Source: JAGMXM01 sp964458325
Lineage (GTDB): Bacteria; Verrucomicrobiota; Verrucomicrobiia; Limisphaerales; UBA1319
Direction of reading: 5' to 3'
NCBI GenBank assembly: GCA_964458325.1
Contig: CAYWIM010000074.1
Coordinates: 1-24,850 of the forward strand
Length of the DNA stretch: 24,850 nt
This document shows, in pieces, positions 1 to 6,218 of the stretch. Every line of letters begins with the position of its first letter. The first letter of the stretch is position 1. The notes under the pieces were generated by a model. That model ran no database searches, was not told the origin of the DNA, and worked only from the letters and a program-made list of their open reading frames with translations. A program made the position numbers and the translations under genes.

Positions 1-80
1 CTGTGCAAAAATAAATTCCGATTTTGCTGGAAGGGATTGGGCGGGCTGGCGAGGCGCGCTCGAGAAGAGCGTGTTGCGTA

Positions 81-935
81 TCAAGGAACCGCCCGCTGCG
101 AAATCCGCAACCGAAGGAAGCGTTGAGAGGCGTCTGCGGGGAAGGAGACCACGGTCTGGCCAGTGGCATCGAAGGCCAGACACTGCTCCGGAACGGGCGC
201 CCAGGAGTGGAGATTGGCGGACCACTCAGGCTGGACCTCCACCAGCCGGAGCCGGTCCGGATCCGGCCGGTACCGGGCCGAAATCGGCGTGGTGGAAGGA
301 TCGATGGTCAGCGGCGGAGGGCTGGGTGGTCGGGGATCCAGGCCGAAAACGAACTCGGCCAGGTTGGCGATACGGTCGGCATCGGGATCGTGCCCCGGAT
401 CGCTCGAAGCGAGGGCATTCGCCAGCGCCCAGTCCTGATACGGCTGCATCGGGTCGATCCCGATCAACCGGAGGATCTCGCCGTCCGTGATCTGTTGTTT
501 GTAGGCAAGGTATTGGGGGTGGGAGAAGATCGTGCTGTTGACGATCTGCTCGAAATGGGACGCCTCGAATCCCGGAACGGCAAAGTTGTTTTCGTAGCCC
601 GAAAAGCGCAGCAGCCCCCATTGCAGCAGATCGGTTCCGTGTCCGCCCAGGTCCACTGCGCCAGGGCGCAGCCGCCCCAGGACCTCGACCCAGCTCATCG
701 ACTCCCAACCGGACACGGTGATGGCGGCATACACCGTTGGATCGTCCACGCCGGCGATGCCGGTCAGCGAATCGTATTCGGCGGACAGGCTGTCGCCGAT
801 CACCGCCAGTCGCAGCGGCGGCCGGCTGAAAGCCTCGGCGCCGCGCGCGGCAGACGCCCACGCCGCAATGATCCCGGCGGCCCAAAACCGAAGTAGATAA
901 AACCGCGTGCGAATGAGTCCGGGCAGCAGTGTCAT
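81..935 (-). CDS. Exported SGNH/GDSL-like protein, apparently lacking its catalytic core
   Basis: The 284-residue product starts with a signal peptide (basic start, hydrophobic residues about 13-30, ending near ARGAEA), so it is probably exported. Residues 43-56 (LAVIGDSLSAEYDS) form a GDSL block I with Ser49 as the expected nucleophile, and the next 90 residues resemble the start of secreted SGNH hydrolases. After about residue 145 the sequence passes directly into ITDGEILRLIGIDP and an Asp-rich TSP3-like tail (DPDADRIANLAEFVFGLDP, about 183-201). Neither a block III GND motif nor a block V DxxH motif is visible, so the centre of the usual domain seems to be missing and the reading frame is kept. 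Esterase activity is therefore doubtful. The gene stands alone, divergent from the Ada-like gene. An in-frame internal deletion is my inference from family layout; a variant fold is the alternative. Confidence 0.75.
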   Translation of the reverse strand: MTLLPGLIRTRFYLLRFWAAGIIAAWASAARGAEAFSRPPLRLAVIGDSLSAEYDSLTGIAGVDDPTVYAAITVSGWESMSWVEVLGRLRPGAVDLGGHGTDLLQWGLLRFSGYENNFAVPGFEASHFEQIVNSTIFSHPQYLAYKQQITDGEILRLIGIDPMQPYQDWALANALASSDPGHDPDADRIANLAEFVFGLDPRPPSPPPLTIDPSTTPISARYRPDPDRLRLVEVQPEWSANLHSWAPVPEQCLAFDATGQTVVSFPADASQRFLRLRISQRAVP

Positions 936-1064
936 TGGGATTGCGCTTTCTTGAGGTCTCCGACTTCGCTTGCATGGCGGCGGCTGGATCGGAAGAGGCC
1001 AATCCCAGGACGATGGCCGCCCAATAGATGCGCGTTTTCACTCGGAGCGGGATCGTAGTCAGTC

Positions 1065-1118
1065 TGCGTTCGATCTGCCAGGAGGATTCAGATGCTGGAC
1101 TGCGAAAATCGTCCAAAC
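1065..1118 (-). promoter_or_regulatory. Possible regulatory region upstream of the SGNH-like gene
   Basis: The 284 bp between the SGNH-like and Ada-like starts hold no clear gene. Read on the minus strand, 1118-1104 is TTTGGACGATTTTCG, nearly the same as a stretch next to the inverted repeat upstream of the sigma-54 activator (5998-6013 on the plus strand, with one extra T). Minus-strand 1081-1065 is CTGGCAGATCGAACGCA, which has GG and GC ten bases apart as in sigma-54 promoters but matches the rest of the consensus only partly. A GTG at 1041 opens a signal-peptide-like stretch (VKTRIYWAAIVLGLASSDPA) that runs into the SGNH gene in another frame; this may be a gene remnant. All of this is weak evidence. 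Confidence 0.25.
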
Positions 1119-1219
1119 CTGGCATTCCGGATTCGGAGTTCGGGCTTCAACGGATTCGAGTTATAAAAGCGCAGCGAGAATCGAGTGGAGCCATTCCGGT
1201 TCCGTGGCAGGATAGATCC

Positions 1220-2062
1220 ATGACCGATTACGAACGCATTGATCGAGTCATTCGATATCTGGACGGCTGCCGCCGGGAGCGGCAGGAGGCGGGCGCGCCG
1301 CCGCCACGGAATGGACTCAGCGCGCTCGATATTCAGCAGCTTGTTTCGGGGTGGGCGGCGATCACGCCGGAGGATTTTCTTCAATATCTGACGGTCGATC
1401 ATGCGAAGGAATGTCTTCGGCGAGGCGCGGGCGCATTGGACGCGACGCAGGCGTCGGCACCCTCGGGTCCAATCGGCCGAGGCAACCTTCTTTTCGATCT
1501 GGAGGCGGCTTCGACGGCCGAATGGAGATCCGGCGGCGTGGGGTGGACGATCACAGCGGGATGGGCCGACAGCCCATTCGGCCGATGCCTGGTGGCTGAG
1601 AGCGACCGGGGCGTATGTTGGCTTGCCTTTGCGGATTCAGAGGCTGGCCGGGCCGAGTGGGGCGCGCTGCGGCGGGCTTGGCCGAGAGCGCGGCTGCTTC
1701 GGGACGACGCTCGCGCCGGAGAGCTGGGCCGAAGGATCTTCCGGCCGTCTCGTTGCATCCCGGCGCCGCCGGCATTGCATGCCTGGGCGCAAGGCACCGA
1801 GTTTCAGGTGCGGGTTTGGCGGCGATTGCTGGACGTGCCTTCGGGCGCGTGGGTCAGTTACGGGCGGCTGGCGGCGGCGGTGGGACAGCCTGAGGGGGCG
1901 CGGGCTGTGGGAGGCGCGGTGGGCCGCAACCCGATCGCCTATCTGATTCCCTGTCATCGGGTAGTCCGCGAGGACGGTCAGGCAGGCGGCTACCGATGGG
2001 GAGCGGTTCGCAAGCGGGCGATGCTAGTCTGGGAAAGCGGCGGCAGCGAATTCAAATCCTAG
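1220..2062 (+). CDS. ada: Ada-like bifunctional AraC-type HTH / O6-methylguanine-DNA methyltransferase
   Basis: The 280-residue protein should repair O6-alkylguanine in DNA by moving the alkyl group to its own cysteine. The acceptor motif PCHRVV is present with Cys245, preceded by ARAVGGAVGRNP (228-239), which belongs to the DNA-binding and active-site region of the family. The first 70 residues (MTDYERIDRVIRYLD...DFLQYLTVDHAKECLR) resemble the single AraC-like helix-turn-helix found in Ada relatives without the N-terminal zinc/phosphotriester domain. The start at 1220 is preferred over the upstream ATG at 1028 because it begins the conserved sequence and has an AGGA ribosome site (1209-1212) seven bases upstream. 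The gene ends in a CTAG that also supplies the stop codon of the convergent DUF1080 gene. Function is confident; whether it also activates transcription is unknown. Confidence 0.93.
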   Translation: MTDYERIDRVIRYLDGCRRERQEAGAPPPRNGLSALDIQQLVSGWAAITPEDFLQYLTVDHAKECLRRGAGALDATQASAPSGPIGRGNLLFDLEAASTAEWRSGGVGWTITAGWADSPFGRCLVAESDRGVCWLAFADSEAGRAEWGALRRAWPRARLLRDDARAGELGRRIFRPSRCIPAPPALHAWAQGTEFQVRVWRRLLDVPSGAWVSYGRLAAAVGQPEGARAVGGAVGRNPIAYLIPCHRVVREDGQAGGYRWGAVRKRAMLVWESGGSEFKS

Positions 2063-2682
2063 CTCCGGGCAGAGCCTGCTTTGGAGGCGTGGTCGAGCTC
2101 GAGGATGCGCAGGTTGCGGAAATCGAACGATTTGTTCTCCGCCTGGATCCCGAGGTATCCCCGGCGGGCTTCGAGCTTGTCAGTCTCCCAGGCGCGTTCT
2201 CCGTCAACGTCGAGGACGGCGGTTCGGCCGCGGACCTCGAGCCGCACCTTGAGCCACTGGTTGACGGGGACTCGGGCCGTCTCGGAAGGCACGATGGGCC
2301 GATAGCCTTGGACCAGCCCCAGCAGCGCGTCGTAGCGCAGGTTCAACTGCCAGCCTTCCTTGGGCCAGGGCTGCCCTTCGAGCCCGGCGCGGAAGAAGAA
2401 GCCGCTGTCGTATTTCTCCTCGAGCGCGCGGCATTCGAATTCGAGGATGAAATCGCCGTACTGCTTTTCAGTGCGGAGCCAGCCCATGCCCTTGACCAGC
2501 CTGAGATTGCCGTCCTTGACCTCGAAGGCAACGTCATGGACCGGCGCCCAGCCGGCAAGATCCTTGCCGTTGAACAGCCGCGTCCAGCTCTCCGGAGACG
2601 ATTCGGCGGCCAAGGCGCAGCCGACGATCAGACAGATCCCCGATCCCGCAATCCAGCGACGCAATGACGCATTCGGTTTCAT
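2059..2682 (-). CDS. DUF1080 / 3-keto-disaccharide hydrolase family lipoprotein
   Basis: The 207-residue protein matches the DUF1080 family, beta-sandwich proteins some of which hydrolyse 3-keto-glycosides. The family signature is seen in order: SWTRLFNGKDLAGW near residues 32-45, YGDFILEFECRALEEKYDSGFFFR in the middle, then WQLNLRYDALLG, VNQWLKVRLEVRGRTAVLDVDGE, and RRGYLGIQAEN near the end. The N-terminus is a signal peptide with a lipobox-like IVGC (Cys22), so an outer-membrane lipoprotein is likely. It starts 62 bases after the stop of the CarB fragment on the same strand, but the two have no obvious functional link. Its stop overlaps the Ada-like stop by four bases. The exact substrate cannot be read from the sequence. 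Confidence 0.88.
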   Translation of the reverse strand: MKPNASLRRWIAGSGICLIVGCALAAESSPESWTRLFNGKDLAGWAPVHDVAFEVKDGNLRLVKGMGWLRTEKQYGDFILEFECRALEEKYDSGFFFRAGLEGQPWPKEGWQLNLRYDALLGLVQGYRPIVPSETARVPVNQWLKVRLEVRGRTAVLDVDGERAWETDKLEARRGYLGIQAENKSFDFRNLRILELDHASKAGSARS

Positions 2683-2744
2683 CGGATCCCATTAAGCGTG
2701 GGGATCGAGGGCGCGTCAAGCTGCCGGTGGCGCCATTCGGGAGG

Positions 2745-4277
2745 TTATGGCTCTGGGGTTGGGGGCTGGTCTGGGGCGGCGGAGCGGGCGAGGAGCTCCT
2801 CGAACTCGACGATCTCCTGGATCTGGCGCAGGAACCACGGGTCGATCCGAGTCAAGGCATGGATCTCCTCGAGGCTGAATCCGCCGCGGAAGGCGTGGCG
2901 GATGAAGAACAGGCGTTCGGCGTTGGGAACGCTCAGCCTTTGGTGGATGAGATCCCGGGGCAGCAGCTGGCGATCGTCGTAGGATTCAGCGCCGACACGC
3001 CATGGCTTGCCGTCGCCGCCCAGGCCGCTGCGGCCGATCTCGAGCGAGCGGAGGCATTTCTGGAGAGATTCCTTGAAGGTCCGGCCGATGGCCATGGCCT
3101 CGCCCACCGATTTCATCTGGGTGTTCAGGGTGGGATCGGCCTGGGGGAATTTCTCGAAGGCGAACCGGGGCACTTTGACCACCACGTAATCGATGGTGGG
3201 CTCGAAGCTGGCCGGGGTCTCGCGGGTGATATCGTTGCGGATTTCGTCCAGGTGATATCCGACGGCGAGCTTGGCGGCGATTTTCGCGATGGGGAATCCG
3301 GTGGCTTTCGAGGCCAGGGCCGAGGAGCGCGACACGCGCGGGTTCATCTCGATGACCACCATGCGCCCGGTGTCGGGGTGCACGGCGAACTGGATGTTGG
3401 ATCCCCCGGTCTCGACCCCGATCTCGCGGATCACGGCGAAGGATGCGTCGCGCATGATCTGGTATTCCTTGTCCGTGAGGGTTTGGATGGGGGCCACCGT
3501 GATCGAGTCGCCGGTATGGACTCCCATGGGATCGAGGTTCTCGATCGAGCAGACGACGACGCAGTTGTTGGCCCGGTCGCGCATGACCTCGATCTCGAAT
3601 TCCTTCCATCCGATGAGCGATTCCTCGACGAGGATTTCGGACACGGGCGACAGATCGAGCCCGAGCCGGCAGAGGGATTCGAACTCCTCGCGGTTGTAAG
3701 CGATGCCGCCTCCGGCGCCGCCCAGGGTATAGGCGGGCCGGATGATCAATGGGTATCGCCCGATCCTCTCAGCAACGCGGATGGCTTCGGGCAACTGGCG
3801 GGCGGTGCCGCTGAGGGGGACATCCAGGCCGATCCGCTCCATGCACTCCTTGAACAGCTGGCGGTCCTCGCCCCGCTCGATCGCCTGAGCGTTCGCGCCA
3901 ATCATCTCGACTCCCAGCTGCTGGAGAGTCTCCGCCCGCCATAGCGCCATCGCGGTGTTCAGTGCCGTCTGCCCCCCCAGAGTCGGCAGCAAGACCAGCT
4001 TGCCCGGATTCCCCAGACGATCGAGCTCGGCCTTTTCCCGGAGGATGATCTTCTCGACCACCGCGGGCGTGATCGGCTCGATATAGGTCCGATCCGCGAA
4101 CTCCGGATCGGTCATGATGGTCGCGGGATTGGAATTGAGCAGGACCACCCGGAATCCCTCTTCGCGAAGGGCCTTGCAGGCCTGGGTTCCGGAGTAATCG
4201 AACTCGCAGGCCTGTCCGATCACGATCGGGCCGGCGCCGATGATCAACACGGAATGGATATCGGTGCGCTTGGGCAT
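2745..4277 (-). CDS. carB: Carbamoyl-phosphate synthase large subunit, N-terminal half (split CarB)
   Basis: The 510-residue product matches the first half of CarB, which makes carboxyphosphate and carbamate for pyrimidine and arginine synthesis. It opens with the conserved SVLIIGAGPIVIGQACEFDYSG and keeps SNPATIMTDPEFADRTYIEP, the ATP-grasp region (YTLGGAGGGIAYN, EIEVMRD, FAVHPDTGRMVVIEMNPRVSRSSALASKATG) and the start of the oligomerisation domain (IDPWFLRQIQEIVEFE). It then stops cleanly after a Pro-rich tail (PDQPPTPEP). Full CarB is about 1,070 residues, and no trace of the second synthetase half follows in any frame before the DUF1080 gene. Split carB genes are known in Aquifex and Methanocaldococcus, so the other half is probably elsewhere in this genome. 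A truncated pseudogene is less likely because the half is intact. Confidence 0.92.
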   Translation of the reverse strand: MPKRTDIHSVLIIGAGPIVIGQACEFDYSGTQACKALREEGFRVVLLNSNPATIMTDPEFADRTYIEPITPAVVEKIILREKAELDRLGNPGKLVLLPTLGGQTALNTAMALWRAETLQQLGVEMIGANAQAIERGEDRQLFKECMERIGLDVPLSGTARQLPEAIRVAERIGRYPLIIRPAYTLGGAGGGIAYNREEFESLCRLGLDLSPVSEILVEESLIGWKEFEIEVMRDRANNCVVVCSIENLDPMGVHTGDSITVAPIQTLTDKEYQIMRDASFAVIREIGVETGGSNIQFAVHPDTGRMVVIEMNPRVSRSSALASKATGFPIAKIAAKLAVGYHLDEIRNDITRETPASFEPTIDYVVVKVPRFAFEKFPQADPTLNTQMKSVGEAMAIGRTFKESLQKCLRSLEIGRSGLGGDGKPWRVGAESYDDRQLLPRDLIHQRLSVPNAERLFFIRHAFRGGFSLEEIHALTRIDPWFLRQIQEIVEFEELLARSAAPDQPPTPEP

Positions 4278-4320
4278 AATACCGGCCGCGGATGGTACGG
4301 GCGAGGTTCGGGGAATGAAA

Positions 4321-5952
4321 CTAAAAAACGCGCGCAGGCTTTTGGAGCCCCATCTTCTTCATCCGCGAGAGCAAGGTGGTGGGTTTCACGCCGAGGAGCT
4401 CGGCGGCGCCGCCTGGGCCCTTGATCTTCCAGCGGGCTTTTCCCAGGATCACCAGGAGATTCTCGCGCTCGCGTCTCTGGAGTTCGACTTCGGTAAGGAA
4501 CTCCGGCTCCATTTTGGGGCGCTTGCTCGATTCGGCCGGGGTGTTGGGCGCAGCGGAGGCGGCGGCAGGGAGATCGAACTCGAGCGTTCCGCCCCGGGCG
4601 AGGATGACGGCGCGTTCGATCACGTTGCGGAGCTCGCGAACATTGCCGGGCCAGTCATAGCACTGAAGGCGGGCGACACCCGCCCGGGTCAACCGGGGCT
4701 CGGGGCATCGCAGGCCCTTGACGGACATCTCGACGAAGTGTTTGGCCAGGAGAGGGATATCGTCTTTTCGCTCCTTGAGCGTGGTGACGTGGATCGGGAA
4801 CACGTGGAGGCGGTAATAGAGGTCCTCGCGGAACCGGCCTGCGGCGACGGCTTTCTTCAGATCCCGGTTGGTGGCGCCGATGATCCGGACATCCGCATAC
4901 CGGGTGCGGTCGTCCCCGACGCGCTCGTAGCGTTTTTCCTGGAGGACGCGCAGGAGCTTGCCCTGCATCTCGAGAGGGACTTCGCCGACCTCGTCGAGCA
5001 GGAGGGTTCCTCCCTCGGCGGTTTCGAATCGGCCGGCGCGATCCTTGATGGCACCCGTGAAGGCGCCCTGGACATGCCCGAAGAACTCGCTCTCGAAAAG
5101 GTCCTTGGGGATGGAGGCGCAGTTGACCCGGACCAGCGGGCCATCCTTGCGCCGGCTCCGGCGATGGATTTCGTGCGCGACCAGCTCCTTGCCCGTCCCG
5201 GTCTCGCCGAAGATCAGGACCGACGCATCGGTGGGGGCGACCAGATCGATCTGGCTGACAATCTGGCGGAGGGCCGCGCTTTGGCCGATGAGGTCGCCGA
5301 AGGCTTTGGCTTCGACCACCTCCTCTTGCAGATAAGTGTTTTGCAGTTCGAGCTGGGCCTTCAGACGCTGGATCTCCTCGAAAGCGCGGGCGTTGGCGAT
5401 CGCCGCGGCGATATGGCTGGCAAAGACACGGCCCCAGGGCTGGGCTTCATCCGGCAGATCCTTGCGCGTGAAACCGATCAGGACGCCCAGGATCTCGCCT
5501 TTGTACACCATCGGCATGGCGCCGCATCCGCGAATTTGTTCCTGCCCGACCCACTCGAAGCCGATCATATCCTCGGATTGCGGATCGCACTGTTTGGTTT
5601 GGATCTCGAGCCCGGCGGCGGCCTTGCCGAGGATGCCGATGCCCAGGGGCATGCGGGCATGGGGATCGTCGATGCGCGGGGCATCTTGGCCTGAATGGGG
5701 AAAGGGGATGCCTCTGCCCGCAGCCAGGTGGAGGCAGCGGGACTGGTCGAGGCACTGGCGCCTGCGCGGGCAGCTCCCGCAGATATCGCCCGGCTCGATC
5801 AGCCAGATTTGAGCGAAGGAGATGTCGGGACGGCGGACGATGCGGCCCACCAGCATGTCCAGGAGCCGTTGCAGCGACTGCTCATGGGCGATGTCGAGAA
5901 GCGCCTGGGCAAGGCGATTGGGGTCAAACCGGCTGTCGCTGGTCGGTTCCAT
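4321..5952 (-). CDS. Sigma-54-dependent transcriptional activator, GAF-AAA+-Fis
   Basis: The 543-residue protein is an enhancer-binding activator of sigma-54 RNA polymerase. Residues about 15-190 form a GAF-like sensor with a four-cysteine cluster (Cys58, 61, 67, 73, in CGSCPRRRQC...CLHLAAG) that could bind a metal or Fe-S centre. The AAA+ domain follows (about 220-450): Walker A GETGTGKE (249-256), the sigma-54-contacting GAFTGA loop (296-301), Walker B LLLDEV (317-322). The C-terminus is a Fis-type helix-turn-helix (about 495-535). I chose the ATG at 5952 because conserved sequence begins there; an open frame continues upstream to 6177, with ATGs at 6018 and 6177, but that part is not family-like. 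No receiver domain is present, so it is not a two-component regulator. A perfect inverted repeat lies 33 bases upstream of the start, and a glycoside hydrolase gene is divergent. The signal sensed is unknown. Confidence 0.92.
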   Translation of the reverse strand: MEPTSDSRFDPNRLAQALLDIAHEQSLQRLLDMLVGRIVRRPDISFAQIWLIEPGDICGSCPRRRQCLDQSRCLHLAAGRGIPFPHSGQDAPRIDDPHARMPLGIGILGKAAAGLEIQTKQCDPQSEDMIGFEWVGQEQIRGCGAMPMVYKGEILGVLIGFTRKDLPDEAQPWGRVFASHIAAAIANARAFEEIQRLKAQLELQNTYLQEEVVEAKAFGDLIGQSAALRQIVSQIDLVAPTDASVLIFGETGTGKELVAHEIHRRSRRKDGPLVRVNCASIPKDLFESEFFGHVQGAFTGAIKDRAGRFETAEGGTLLLDEVGEVPLEMQGKLLRVLQEKRYERVGDDRTRYADVRIIGATNRDLKKAVAAGRFREDLYYRLHVFPIHVTTLKERKDDIPLLAKHFVEMSVKGLRCPEPRLTRAGVARLQCYDWPGNVRELRNVIERAVILARGGTLEFDLPAAASAAPNTPAESSKRPKMEPEFLTEVELQRRERENLLVILGKARWKIKGPGGAAELLGVKPTTLLSRMKKMGLQKPARVF

Positions 5953-5984
5953 CGCTTTTTGACTCTCGCAGATACAGGACGAAC

Positions 5985-6004
5985 CGTCCAACCTGATTTG
6001 GACG
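5985..6004. promoter_or_regulatory. Perfect inverted repeat, candidate operator or enhancer site
   Basis: CGTCCAA at 5985-5991 and TTGGACG at 5998-6004 are exact reverse complements around a 6-base spacer, the size expected for a dimeric Fis-type helix-turn-helix. The site lies 33 bases upstream of the sigma-54 activator start and about 180 bases upstream of a possible -24/-12 promoter of the divergent hydrolase. It could serve autoregulation, enhancer binding, or both. Binding by this regulator is inferred. Confidence 0.45.
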
Positions 6005-6180
6005 ATTTTTCGTCCCATCCCCCGGCGAGGGGACTGTCTGCTCGGAGAGCACAGCCCGATGCGAAGGGCCAGCCATGCAACCGCACGGCCTAATGACCGA
6101 GCAGGAGGCCAAAGCAGAGCCAGAATCGGGAATGGATTGCCGAGGCCATGTGTTCCGGCTAGAAAACCCCCCAGCAACGA

Positions 6181-6198
6181 GCTGGCTCACGAGCCGCA
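6181..6198 (+). promoter_or_regulatory. Weak sigma-54-like -24/-12 site before the glycoside hydrolase
   Basis: CTGGCTCACGAGCCGCA (6182-6198) has the invariant GG (6184-6185) and GC (6196-6197) ten bases apart, as in sigma-54 promoters, but the -12 part reads CCGC rather than TTGC and the -24 part departs from TGGCAC. It ends 20 bases before the chosen ATG at 6219. The divergent sigma-54 activator makes it worth noting; on sequence alone it is a poor match. Confidence 0.2.
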
Positions 6199-6218
6199 CA
6201 AAGTTTGTTGAACCATCT

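Noticed and set aside
936..1041. GTG at 1041 (minus) opening a signal-peptide-like stretch before the SGNH gene
   Set aside because: The frame has no stop before it enters the SGNH gene out of frame, so it is not a gene as it stands; noted only as a possible remnant.
1119..1136. Plus-strand CTGGCATTCCGGATTCGG as a sigma-54 promoter for the Ada-like gene
   Set aside because: The -12 part lacks the GC at the right distance, and the Ada-like gene has a normal ribosome site with no sign of sigma-54 control.
2664..3944. Plus-strand open frame of 426 codons opposite carB
   Set aside because: Antisense shadow of the carB half; low-complexity composition and no family signature.
4240..5694. Plus-strand open frame of 484 codons opposite the sigma-54 activator
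   Set aside because: Antisense shadow; the minus strand has all activator motifs.
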